A stretch of 64,000 nt of DNA, from NCBI GenBank assembly GCA_913061145.1, contig CAJXUQ010000006.1, positions 1 through 64,000 of the forward strand. Reading direction: 5' to 3'. Below the pieces are notes generated by a model. That model was not told the DNA's origin, made no database searches, and saw nothing but the letters and a program-made list of their open reading frames with translations. This document shows positions 16,484 to 25,108 of the stretch, piece after piece. The stretch is from an uncultured Haliea sp. (GTDB lineage: Bacteria; Pseudomonadota; Gammaproteobacteria; Pseudomonadales; Halieaceae). Made by a program: the position numbers and the translations under genes. Numbering within the stretch: position 1 is the stretch's first letter; each line of letters opens with the position of its first letter.

Positions 16484-17712
16484 ACCACGTGTATATCCTG
16501 GGCGGTGCACAAACCGACTTCAGCCGCAACTGGGCCCGAGAAGGCCTGGAGATTTACGACATGTTCGCCGAAGCGCTGGACGGCGCCATCGCGGACGCCG
16601 GCATCGAGCCCGCGCAGATCGAGGTGGGCCATGTGGGTAATTTCGTCGGTGAGCTGTTCACCGGCCAGGGCCTGATCAACGGCTTTTTCGGCCAGCTGTA
16701 CCCGGAACTGGCGGCCATCCCCACCTCGCGCCACGAGGCGGCCTGCGCTTCGGGTTCCATCGCCATGCTCAGTGCCATGCGCGATATCGAGGCCGGACAC
16801 TACGACATCGCCTGTGTGCTGGGCCTGGAATTCATGCGCAATGTGAACGGCAAGACCGGCGCTGAGTATCTGGGGGCGGCCGCCTGGCAGGGGCACGAGG
16901 CCACGGACTGCGACTACCCCTGGCCGCACATGTTTGATCGCATCACCCGGGAATACCAGCAGCGCCACGGCATTCGCGGCGAGCACCTGGCACGCATCGC
17001 AGAGATCAACTTCGGCAACGCCAAATCCAACCCCAATGCCCAGACCCGCGCATGGCAGTTCCCGCCGGGCTGCTTTAGCGATGACGACGAACTCAACCCG
17101 GTTATCGAAGGCCGTGTGCGCAAGATGGATTGCGGGCAGATCACCGACGGTGCCGCCTGCGTCATGCTCGCGAGTGAGCGCGCCGCGCGCGAACACGCCG
17201 CCAAACGGGGCCTGAAGCTGGCCGACATTCCGCGCATCAAGGGCTGGGGACACCGCTCCGCACCGATCCTGCTGGAGCGCAAGCTGCAACTCAGCGCCGG
17301 CATGCCGCTGCTGTTCCCCCATGTACAGACCATGATGGAAGATGCACTGCGCCGCGGCGGTTTTGCACAGATCACCGACCTCGATGCCCTGGAGACCCAC
17401 GACTGCTTCTCGGTCACCGAATACATGGCGATAGACCACAGCGGGCTCACCGCCCCGGGGGAAAGCTGGAAGGCGGTGGAGGACGGCCGCATCACCCGCG
17501 ACGGGAGCTTTCCCATCAACCCCAGTGGCGGCCTGATCGGCCTCGGCCATCCGGTGGGCGCAACCGGTGTACGCATGGCGCTGGACTGCGCCCTGCAGGT
17601 GAGCGGGAGAGCCGGTGACTACCAACTGCCGCAAGCCGAGAACATGGCCACGTTCAATCTCGGTGGCAGCGCCACCACCTGTGTCAGCCTGATTATTGGA
17701 GTAGGAGCATGA
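16480..17712 (+). CDS. Thiolase-superfamily acyl-CoA acetyltransferase (SCP-x-like)
   Basis: A 410-residue thiolase-fold enzyme. The nucleophilic cysteine is in HEAACASGSIAM (about residue 90), with ETHDCFSVTEYMA and the active-site histidine in GGLIGLGHPVGATG. The usual second cysteine near the C terminus is replaced in NLGGSATTCVSL, as in many SCP-x-like or 'non-canonical' acetyl-CoA acetyltransferases. Its ATG overlaps the ligase stop and its own stop overlaps the next thiolase ATG, so the three proteins are translationally coupled. No DUF35 partner, which often accompanies this type, is seen in the operon. Confidence 0.85.
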   Translation: MNHVYILGGAQTDFSRNWAREGLEIYDMFAEALDGAIADAGIEPAQIEVGHVGNFVGELFTGQGLINGFFGQLYPELAAIPTSRHEAACASGSIAMLSAMRDIEAGHYDIACVLGLEFMRNVNGKTGAEYLGAAAWQGHEATDCDYPWPHMFDRITREYQQRHGIRGEHLARIAEINFGNAKSNPNAQTRAWQFPPGCFSDDDELNPVIEGRVRKMDCGQITDGAACVMLASERAAREHAAKRGLKLADIPRIKGWGHRSAPILLERKLQLSAGMPLLFPHVQTMMEDALRRGGFAQITDLDALETHDCFSVTEYMAIDHSGLTAPGESWKAVEDGRITRDGSFPINPSGGLIGLGHPVGATGVRMALDCALQVSGRAGDYQLPQAENMATFNLGGSATTCVSLIIGVGA

Positions 17713-18911
17713 AGGACGCGCTGATCTACGACGCCCTGCGCAGCCCACGCGGCCGCGCCAAAGAGGGCGCCAGCCTGAACTCACTCACCCCCCAGGCGCT
17801 GCTCAAGCAGCTTTACACCGCGCTGGTGTCCCGTACCGGGCTGGCGCCGGGCGAGGTTGCCGATGTCATTCTGGGCTGCGTCACCCAGGCCGGCGAGCAG
17901 GCAGGCAATATCGCCAAGAACTCCACGCTGTATGCAGGCTGGCCCGGCTCGGTTCCCGGTCTTACAGTGAGCCGCTACTGCTCCTCCGGCGTTGATGCCA
18001 TGGCCCTGGCCGCCCTCAAGGTGGCCGCCGGGCAGGCCGACGTCACGGTTGCCGGCGGTGTGGAAATGATGTCGCGTGTGCCCATGCTCTCGGACCAGGC
18101 CCGTGTGTTCACCGATCCGCAGTTCGCCGCCCAGTGCCGCATGTTGATGATGGGTAACGGAGCGGACCTCATTGCCACACTGCACGGTGTCAGCCGCGCC
18201 GACGCCGACGCTGTAGCCCTTGCCAGCCAGCAGCGGGCCGCCCGCGCCCGCGAGCAGGGGTGGTTCACCTCCGTGGTGCCCATCACATTGGAAGATGGCA
18301 GCGTAGTGAGCGCCGACGAATGCATCCGGGCCTCCACCACGGCGGAGCAGCTGGCAGAGATGCCCGCCGTCTTCGCCAAGGCCGGCGCCGCCGGCGTGGA
18401 TGCTTTCCAGCTGGCCGGGCACACGCAGCTGAGCGCGGTTGAGCATATCCACACCGCCGGCAATTCACCTGCCATGGCCGACGGCGCGGCACTGGTACTG
18501 ATTGCCGACGAAACCTGGGGGCAACGCAACGGCCGCCGGCCGCGGGCGCGCATCGTCGCCTCGGTCACCGTCAATGCCGACCCCTTACAGGTACTCAGCG
18601 GCTGTGTAGAGGCCACGCGATCGCTGCTCGCCCAGCAGGGCCTGAGTGCGGCGGATATCGACCTGTTCGAGATTCACGAGGCGTTTGCTGCAGTCAGCGT
18701 GGTTGCGATGCGCGAGCTGGGGATTGCCGATGACAAACTGAACGTCAACGGCGGCGTGATTGCCCTGGGCCACCCGATGGGTGCCACGGGCGCCATCATG
18801 GCAGGCACCCTGCTGGATGAGCTGGAGCGGCGCGACCTGCAGTGGGGCGTGGTGTCAGCGGCCGGGGCGGCCGGTACGGGCAGCGCCCTGTTGATTGAGC
18901 GCCTGCCCTGA
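17709..18911 (+). CDS. Thiolase (FadA/AtoB-like) lacking the second catalytic cysteine
   Basis: A 400-residue beta-ketothiolase homologue. The nucleophile is present in VSRYCSSGVDAMALA (about residue 95), as are HEAFAAVS and GGVIALGHPMGATGA. The C-terminal block that normally reads C-x-G-G-G reads SAAGAAGTGSALLIER, with no cysteine. In canonical thiolases that cysteine is the acid/base for C-C bond formation and cleavage. The protein is otherwise full length and in frame, so this is not decay. It may use water or another residue, or act together with the preceding thiolase. It is the last gene of the operon, facing the convergent phoX-like gene 45 bases away. Confidence 0.88.
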   Translation: MKDALIYDALRSPRGRAKEGASLNSLTPQALLKQLYTALVSRTGLAPGEVADVILGCVTQAGEQAGNIAKNSTLYAGWPGSVPGLTVSRYCSSGVDAMALAALKVAAGQADVTVAGGVEMMSRVPMLSDQARVFTDPQFAAQCRMLMMGNGADLIATLHGVSRADADAVALASQQRAARAREQGWFTSVVPITLEDGSVVSADECIRASTTAEQLAEMPAVFAKAGAAGVDAFQLAGHTQLSAVEHIHTAGNSPAMADGAALVLIADETWGQRNGRRPRARIVASVTVNADPLQVLSGCVEATRSLLAQQGLSAADIDLFEIHEAFAAVSVVAMRELGIADDKLNVNGGVIALGHPMGATGAIMAGTLLDELERRDLQWGVVSAAGAAGTGSALLIERLP

Positions 18912-18956
18912 GGCCGGGCGGAAAGCACGCCGCTGGCCCGCAGGCACAACACCCTC

Positions 18957-20996
18957 TCAGGCACCCACCACGCCTCCGTCTTCCCGGGTGATCACCAGCG
19001 TGGCCGAGCGCGGCATCGCGGGGCCGCCGTCGGGCCAATAACTCTGCAGGCGACCGCGGGCAAAGTCCTTTGCGCTGGTAGACGCCCCGGGATGCTGAAC
19101 ATTCACAAACAGCGTAGCCCCATCCGGTGTGCCAACGCAGCCGGTGATCTCGGCGCCGCGAGGCCCGACCATAAAGCGTCTGACTTCGCCGGTATCCGGG
19201 TCCGCTGCCAGCAGGGCATTGTTGCCAAAGACAGACCAACCCGTTGTGTTGAGCTTCTCGTCCGAGATATCGGTCTGTATCCAGAGGCGCCTGTCGGCGT
19301 CGAACCAGAGCCCATCCGGGTTGGAGAGGCTGCTCTCCTGCGCAAATGGCTGCCCTTGCAGGTCGCGGCCCTGCCCCGCCGAACCTGCCAGCAAAAACAG
19401 CTCCCACGTGAAGGTTGTCGCCGTGTGGTCACCCTCGGCCTCACGCCAACGCACAATCTGCCCATGGGCATTGCCAGCGCGGGGGTTCGCCCCACTCGCC
19501 TGCTCACGCGTGCGCCGTTCATTTTTGGTCAAACTGAAATAGACCTGCCCCGTAGCCGGATCCAGTGCCCCCCATTCGGGGCGATCCATCGGGGTGGCGC
19601 CCGCCACGTCTGCGGCGCCGCGCGTGTTAAGCAGAATATCGGCCAACGTGGCGAAGCCAGTGGCCGGCGTCAGCCCGTTCTTGCCCGGCACCAGCGCAAG
19701 CCACTCTCCACTGCCATCGCTGGAGAAGCGTGCCGCATACAGTGTCCCCTCGTCGAGAAGTGATCCATCGCCTGAGGCGGCCTGGTAGGGGCGGCTGGAC
19801 ACGAACTTGTAGATATACTCGAACCGGGCATCATCGCCTGAGTATAGGGTCAGGGGGCGGCCTTCCACTGCGGGCGCAAAGACGACCCCTTCATGCGCAA
19901 ACCGCCCGAGGTGGGTGCGCTTCACCGGTACGCTCTGTGGATCGAAGGGGTCGATTTCCACCACCCAGCCAAAGGCGTGTGGCTCATTGCGGAAGTCCCC
20001 CTCGGCAGACTCCGCGCGCCGACTGGCATCAAATCGCGCGAACTGGCCGGGGTCGTCGGCCGCATTGCCGGCGGCCAAATGCCAACGCCAGGCACTGAGT
20101 GGCTCCACGCCGTAGCGGGTCAAGGAGACCGGTGCGGGGCCCGCATCGCGCACGAAGTAATAGCGCCAGTTTTCTTCGCAGGCCAGGTAGGTGCCCCAGG
20201 GAGTGACACCGTGGGCACAGTTGTTGAGTGTACCGCGCGCCTGCGTACCATCCGGGCTCCACGCCGTACGCAGGCGAGGGTCTCCGCGCAGCGGCCCGCT
20301 GATAGCCATGGGGGTCGCGGCGGTGATCCGCCGGTTGCGGGTATCGCGCACCAGCTGCCACACACCGTGTGCATCGCGCCGAATGTGCGCCACGCTCACC
20401 CCGTGGGCATAGATCTCCTTGAGCACTTGCTCCGGGTCGCGGCTACCATCTGTACGCAATGGAACATCCACCGCACCCAGCGCCAGCCCTGCCGCTGCGG
20501 CATGCATGAAGCGCGGTTCTGCATACTCATGATTCATCACCAGCAGGCCCTCTGCTGAACTGCCCGCCAGGGGAAAGAAATGCATGCCATCGTGGTGTGA
20601 ACCCATCTGCTGGGCCTGATCCGCAGCGCCGTTGCCCACAGAGAAAGCAGGGTACTCACCACACAGGGGCTCTCCCCAGGGCAACAGCACCTGCACCCGG
20701 TACCCGGGCGGCACCACCACCGTGTCCGCGCTGCCCGCGGCCACCGCTGAAAACCCCAGGCGGGAAGAGGCCGGCCGGGGCCCGGCGGCCGCAGACGCCT
20801 GCGCTGTTCGCGGCGGCCACAGACCACCGAACATGGTGCAGAGGGCCAGTCCGACACCCCCGCGCAGAATGTCTCTACGCTGATAGCGAGCACTTACCAC
20901 CTGCTGGAAGTCCGGCTGTGGCACCGGCTCACGCAGCGGCTCCTCGTTCGCGGCAAAGGAGGGGTCGGCATGGCCCGGAACAAAGCGTTTGTGCAT
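18957..20996 (-). CDS. PhoX-family (DUF839) alkaline phosphatase
   Basis: A 679-residue Tat-exported protein. The long N-terminal leader ends with a twin-arginine segment QRRDILRGGVGLALCTMFGG around residues 39-58. PhoX-type Ca/Fe-binding blocks follow: GSHHDGMHFFPL, VMNHEYAEPR, NNCAHGVTPWGTYLACEENW, HLGRFAHEG, NPDGLWFDADRRLWIQTD and GCVGTPDGATLFVNVQHPG. PhoX enzymes release phosphate from organic esters in the periplasm and are common in marine bacteria. The ATG at 20996 begins the family-typical leader; an open frame continues to 21860 but only as the antisense of rep. No clear Pho box was found in the 174-base divergent region shared with rep. Confidence 0.88.
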   Translation of the reverse strand: MHKRFVPGHADPSFAANEEPLREPVPQPDFQQVVSARYQRRDILRGGVGLALCTMFGGLWPPRTAQASAAAGPRPASSRLGFSAVAAGSADTVVVPPGYRVQVLLPWGEPLCGEYPAFSVGNGAADQAQQMGSHHDGMHFFPLAGSSAEGLLVMNHEYAEPRFMHAAAAGLALGAVDVPLRTDGSRDPEQVLKEIYAHGVSVAHIRRDAHGVWQLVRDTRNRRITAATPMAISGPLRGDPRLRTAWSPDGTQARGTLNNCAHGVTPWGTYLACEENWRYYFVRDAGPAPVSLTRYGVEPLSAWRWHLAAGNAADDPGQFARFDASRRAESAEGDFRNEPHAFGWVVEIDPFDPQSVPVKRTHLGRFAHEGVVFAPAVEGRPLTLYSGDDARFEYIYKFVSSRPYQAASGDGSLLDEGTLYAARFSSDGSGEWLALVPGKNGLTPATGFATLADILLNTRGAADVAGATPMDRPEWGALDPATGQVYFSLTKNERRTREQASGANPRAGNAHGQIVRWREAEGDHTATTFTWELFLLAGSAGQGRDLQGQPFAQESSLSNPDGLWFDADRRLWIQTDISDEKLNTTGWSVFGNNALLAADPDTGEVRRFMVGPRGAEITGCVGTPDGATLFVNVQHPGASTSAKDFARGRLQSYWPDGGPAMPRSATLVITREDGGVVGA

Positions 20997-21170
20997 GGGA
21001 ACTCCAGCAGTGAGACAGTGCGCGCCGGGCGTGCTGTCAGGTGACCTGAGGCGGCATGGTAAACGCCAAGTATGACCAAAGTATTGCGCCCCGGGAAACG
21101 CCACGGGCACGGATGATGGAAATTTCCTGCTACACTGCGCGACCCTGAACAGCACCTGAATGACACCCAC

Positions 21171-23168
21171 GTGACCCAGCTCAACCCCCGCCAGCGCGAG
21201 GCTGTGCGCTACATTGATGGCCCGCTGCTGGTACTCGCCGGCGCAGGCAGCGGCAAGACCAGCGTGATCACGCGCAAGATCGCCTACCTGGTGCAGGACT
21301 GCGGTATTCGTGCCGATCGCATCGCGGCAGTAACCTTCACCAACAAGGCGGCGCGGGAAATGAAAGAGCGCGTCAGTAGCCTGCTCGGCCCACAGGCCTC
21401 TGAGGGGCTCACGGTCAGCACCTTTCACCAGCTGGGCCTGAAGATTATCCGCGAGGAGCGCAAGGCGCTGGCCATGAAGGCCGGCTTCTCGATATTTGAT
21501 GGCGAAGACAGCCGCAAGCTCATCCATGATCTGCTCATCCAGGAGCACGGCGCCGAAGGGGACCAGGCCGGCCTCATCCAGCAGCGCATCTCCAACTGGA
21601 AGAACGACCGCATATTGCCCGAAGCAGCGCTGGCGCAGGCGACCTCGCCGGCAGAGATGCTCTTTGCGCAGGCCTACCAGCGCTACCGGCGTGCCCTGAA
21701 GGCTTTCAATGCGCTGGACTTCGATGACCTCATCCTGCTGCCCACCATCCTCTTCGAGCACCAGCCGGACATTCTGGAAAAATGGCAGAACCGGCTGCAC
21801 TACCTGCTGGTGGACGAGTACCAGGACACCAACGCCAGCCAGTACCTGCTGGTACGCCAACTGGTGGGCCTGCGCGGCGGGCTGACCGTGGTCGGCGACG
21901 ACGACCAGTCAATCTACGCCTGGCGCGGCGCTCGCCCGGAGAATCTGGCACAGCTGCAGGCGGATTTCCGCGGCCTGAAGCTGGTCAAGCTGGAGCAGAA
22001 CTACCGCTCCACCGCCCGCATTCTCAAGGCCGCCAACACGCTCATCGCCAACAATGCGCACGTGTTCGAGAAACAGCTGTGGAGTGAGCTCGGCGCCGGT
22101 GAACCCCTGCGCGTGCTGCGCTGCGCCGATGAGCAGCAGGAAGTGGACCAGGTGGTTGCAGAGATCCTCGACCACAAACTGCGCAAGCGCACCCGCTTCG
22201 GCGATTACGCGGTCCTCTACCGGGGTAACCACCAGTCGCGGCTGCTGGAGCTCGCCCTGCAACAACAGCAGGTGCCCTACCACCTGAGCGGTGGCACCTC
22301 CTTCTTCGCCCGCAATGAGGTCAAGGACATCATGGCCTACCTGCGCCTGCTGGTGAACGAAAACGACGACAACGCCTTCCTGCGCATTGCCAACGTGCCG
22401 CGGCGCAAGCTGGGACCCTCCACCCTGGAGGCACTCGGCACCTGCGCCACGCAGCATCGCTGCAGCCTGAGCCAGGCCCTGCAGCACATCGAGGCCGGTG
22501 CATTGCCCGATGCCGGGCTCAAACGGCTGCGGGAATTCAACCAGTGGCTGGGTGTGCTGCGCCGGCGCAGCGCCGGCGGCGACGGCATCGGCGCTATCCG
22601 CCAGCTGGTGCGGGATATCGATTACGCCGACTGGTTGCTGCAGATCAGCTCCAGCGAGGATGTGGCGGAGCGCCGCATGGGCAACGTCACTTTCCTGATC
22701 GACAGCCTGGAGCGGGTGACGCGCGACGAGGACATCGGCCTGGATGAGGCCGTCAGCCGCCTGCTGCTGCGCGACCTGCTGGAGCAGCAGGAGGAGGAAA
22801 AAGCGGGACCAGACAGCGTGCAGCTGATGACCCTGCACGCCTCCAAGGGGCTGGAGTTCCCCCACGTATTCATTATCGGCATGGAGGAGAACCTGCTGCC
22901 GCACCGGGTCAGCATCGAGGAGGATAATATTGAAGAGGAGCGGCGTCTGGCCTACGTGGGCATTACCCGGGCACGGGAAACACTGACCATGACGCTGGCG
23001 CTGAAACGCCGCCAATATGGCGAGCAGCTGACCTGTGAGCCCAGCCGCTTCCTTGCCGAGCTACCGGCGGAGGACCTGCAGTGGCAGGGCGGCGACGCCG
23101 ACACCGCGCAAGCCAATGAACAGCGCGCCACGGAGACCCTGAGCAGCCTGAAATCGCTGTTTGCCTGA
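21171..23168 (+). CDS. rep: ATP-dependent DNA helicase Rep
   Basis: A 665-residue superfamily-1A 3'-5' helicase that helps replication forks pass bound proteins. It starts with GTG, giving MTQLNPRQREAVRYIDGPLLVLAGAGSGKT; the alignment with known Rep starts (RLNPGQQQAV) supports this start even though no Shine-Dalgarno site is clear. Motifs are Walker A GAGSGKT (about 24-30), TFTNKAAREMKER, the DEYQDTN box, VVGDDDQSIYAWRGA, QNYRS, and the late motifs MTLHASKGLEFPHVF and RRLAYVGITRARE. It is full length and on its own strand between phoX and the tauD-type gene, as in a single-gene unit. Confidence 0.95.
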   Translation: MTQLNPRQREAVRYIDGPLLVLAGAGSGKTSVITRKIAYLVQDCGIRADRIAAVTFTNKAAREMKERVSSLLGPQASEGLTVSTFHQLGLKIIREERKALAMKAGFSIFDGEDSRKLIHDLLIQEHGAEGDQAGLIQQRISNWKNDRILPEAALAQATSPAEMLFAQAYQRYRRALKAFNALDFDDLILLPTILFEHQPDILEKWQNRLHYLLVDEYQDTNASQYLLVRQLVGLRGGLTVVGDDDQSIYAWRGARPENLAQLQADFRGLKLVKLEQNYRSTARILKAANTLIANNAHVFEKQLWSELGAGEPLRVLRCADEQQEVDQVVAEILDHKLRKRTRFGDYAVLYRGNHQSRLLELALQQQQVPYHLSGGTSFFARNEVKDIMAYLRLLVNENDDNAFLRIANVPRRKLGPSTLEALGTCATQHRCSLSQALQHIEAGALPDAGLKRLREFNQWLGVLRRRSAGGDGIGAIRQLVRDIDYADWLLQISSSEDVAERRMGNVTFLIDSLERVTRDEDIGLDEAVSRLLLRDLLEQQEEEKAGPDSVQLMTLHASKGLEFPHVFIIGMEENLLPHRVSIEEDNIEEERRLAYVGITRARETLTMTLALKRRQYGEQLTCEPSRFLAELPAEDLQWQGGDADTAQANEQRATETLSSLKSLFA

Positions 23169-23180
23169 CGTCGCCTCAGC

Positions 23181-23200
23181 GCGCGCGGCGCACCGCGCGC
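23181..23200. repeat. GC hairpin between convergent rep and tauD-type genes
   Basis: GCGCGCGG-CGCA-CCGCGCGC is a perfect 8-bp stem 13 bases after the rep stop. No T-tract follows in either direction. It may still pause polymerase or block 3' exonucleases for both convergent messages. Confidence 0.6.
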
Positions 23201-23218
23201 GGACTTGCTCGCCTGGGA

Positions 23219-24148
23219 CTAGACTTCAGCACCCAGCACACGCCCGAGCATGGTATTGCCCTCGATGGTGGTGCGGTTGATGACGCGACGCACCCTGGGT
23301 TTGGTCCCTGTGGCGCAGTGCATGATGCGCCAGTTGTCCCAGAGCACCAGATCGCCCTCTTCCCATTTGTGAAAGTAATGGAACTCCGGCTTGCGCGTGT
23401 GCGCCACCAGCATCTCGAGCAGCTCAATGGCTTCATCGTTGGACAGACCGAACTTCTGCGGAGTGATCACCCGGTCGAGGAACTGCTCAACAATGCCCAA
23501 CACCTTGCGACCGGTTACGGGATGGTTGTGTGCGGCCGGGTAGACCGCGTCGGGGAAATCCGGGAAGCCGATATCTGATGGCTTCCGTGGGCTGTAGGGG
23601 CCGGGCTCGTACCCTTCGAGGTCAACATAGCGCATGTGGCGCCGCTGCATGCTGAAAGTGTAGGCCACTTCCAGCTTGTCCAGCAGCGCCCTGGTGTCGT
23701 CATCCAGTGCATCGTAGGCCGCGGCGAGGTCGCCAAAGCCGGTCAGGCCGTCTTCTTCAGCCACTGTCACCGCCGTCAGCAGTGCGCCGTGGTTGGGCTT
23801 GCCGGTGTAGTGCAGGTCGATGTGCCAGTCCAGGCGGCCGACAATCTTTTCGCCCTTGTAGAACGCCGTGGAGTACTGGTCCTTGTCACCGCCATTTTCC
23901 AGCACAAACAGCTCCGGATTGGCCTCCGATGTCTTTGCCTTGAGCGGATGCATCTCCAGCGGGCCGAAGGTGCGGCTGAAAGCGATCTGGCTCTCCGGTG
24001 TAACCTTCTGGCCGCGGATGAGCAGCACCCCGTGTTCATACCACAGGGCTTTCAACTCCCTGGCCAGCGCCTCGGAAACGGGCTCGTTGATGTTCACGCC
24101 GCTGATCTCGGCGCCGATGTTGGCAAGCGGTTTTACAGTCAGGCTCAT
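23219..24148 (-). CDS. TauD/TfdA-family 2-oxoglutarate-dependent dioxygenase
   Basis: A 309-residue cytoplasmic Fe(II)/2-oxoglutarate oxygenase that hydroxylates a substrate and often releases a leaving group. The facial triad is visible as WHIDLHY (His-x-Asp) and RIMHCATG (distal His), followed by arginines in TKPRVRRVINRTTI that bind 2-oxoglutarate. The ATG at 24148 is chosen over an upstream TTG because AGGA sits at the right distance. It follows the class II aldolase gene by nine bases, so both form one unit. Family substrates include taurine, 2,4-D and other sulfonates or ethers; the substrate here is not known. Confidence 0.88.
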   Translation of the reverse strand: MSLTVKPLANIGAEISGVNINEPVSEALARELKALWYEHGVLLIRGQKVTPESQIAFSRTFGPLEMHPLKAKTSEANPELFVLENGGDKDQYSTAFYKGEKIVGRLDWHIDLHYTGKPNHGALLTAVTVAEEDGLTGFGDLAAAYDALDDDTRALLDKLEVAYTFSMQRRHMRYVDLEGYEPGPYSPRKPSDIGFPDFPDAVYPAAHNHPVTGRKVLGIVEQFLDRVITPQKFGLSNDEAIELLEMLVAHTRKPEFHYFHKWEEGDLVLWDNWRIMHCATGTKPRVRRVINRTTIEGNTMLGRVLGAEV

Positions 24149-24157
24149 GGTCAATTC

Positions 24158-24928
24158 CTAATCCAGAATGCTGGGGTCCAGGCGCAGCTCGCGACGCGCC
24201 ATGGCTTCAAAACAGAAGGGGAAACCGTTGCCGTCGGTGATGCTCACTTTCTCCACCACCTCGTTACTCAGGGGCTCGGCGCCACCCAGCAGCTCTACCT
24301 CGTAGGCGCGCTTGCAGCGCCACTCGAGGGTGATCACGCGCAGATGCGCCTGGCGCAGGTCCTTGCCCACCACCAGCGCGCCGTGATTGGCCAGCAGTGC
24401 CCACTTGGAATCGCCCAGCGCTTCGGCAGCAGACAGTGTGGTTGCCTCGTCTTCAAAGGTGCCGGTGTACTCGTTGTACACCGGCAGTTCCAGGCCGCAG
24501 TGTGCGCCGGTCTGGTCGTAGATCGGCGGCGTGCGCTGCAGGTTGGCCCAGATACCGCTCCAGTGCGTGTGGTTGTGGATCACCACGTTCACATCGGGTC
24601 GCAGGTCATGCAGTTGCAGGTGCAGGCCGATGGCCGGGGTAATGTTCCACTCGCCATCAATAATGTTGCCTTTGGCATCCAGCGTCATGATGTCGCTGGC
24701 CGTCAACTCGTCCCACGCCAGTTCCCAGGGGTTGGTCAGTATGGTGCCATCACTCTGGCGCAGGGTGATGTGCCCGGCGATATGCTCGTTCCAGCCTTCC
24801 CGAAACAGCATGCGGCAGGTCAGCGCCACCTGCGCCTTGGCGCTCATCTCGGGCAGCAGCGGACGCCTGCCGGGCTGCGGTGCAAAGCGATCCAGCATGG
24901 CCTTGTTCAAGCCGTCATATTTATTCAT
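24158..24928 (-). CDS. Class II aldolase/adducin-domain protein
   Basis: A 256-residue zinc-dependent aldolase/epimerase-fold protein. The metal-binding histidines are in VVIHNHTHWSG (about 117-127) and LLANHGALVVG (about 179-189); a helical N terminus with GWNEHIAGHIT is typical of the family. Bacterial relatives cleave or epimerise small hydroxy-acid phosphates, or decarboxylate. GGAG precedes the ATG. It is the first gene of a pair with the TauD-type dioxygenase, and an AraC regulator is encoded just upstream on the same strand. Together they suggest a small inducible catabolic unit of unknown substrate. Confidence 0.85.
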   Translation of the reverse strand: MNKYDGLNKAMLDRFAPQPGRRPLLPEMSAKAQVALTCRMLFREGWNEHIAGHITLRQSDGTILTNPWELAWDELTASDIMTLDAKGNIIDGEWNITPAIGLHLQLHDLRPDVNVVIHNHTHWSGIWANLQRTPPIYDQTGAHCGLELPVYNEYTGTFEDEATTLSAAEALGDSKWALLANHGALVVGKDLRQAHLRVITLEWRCKRAYEVELLGGAEPLSNEVVEKVSITDGNGFPFCFEAMARRELRLDPSILD

Positions 24929-25108
24929 AGCGACACTCCGTCATCTGGCGGTTTGGCGAACCTGGGGTCATCAACAACTGGTCTGGCGCAAGCGGCCTCT
25001 GGCTATGCAGACTGCGCGGGCCGGGTTTATGCAATGATAGTAGATAGGCCCGGCGCTGCCGGCATGGCGAATATGGCCAGTTGCATGGCCGATCACGCCA
25101 TTGCCGCG

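Noticed and set aside
16480-17712. Ltp2-like steroid side-chain aldolase
   Set aside because: Those enzymes lose the thiolase nucleophile and pair with a DUF35 protein; here CASGS and GHP are intact and no DUF35 gene is present.
20997-21860. N-terminal extension of the PhoX frame, 288 codons
   Set aside because: It is the exact antisense of rep (DEYQDTN region) and has no domain; the PhoX leader and its start at 20996 are clear.
23181-23200. Rho-independent terminator for rep
   Set aside because: The stem is perfect but no U-tract follows on either strand, so it is listed as a hairpin only.
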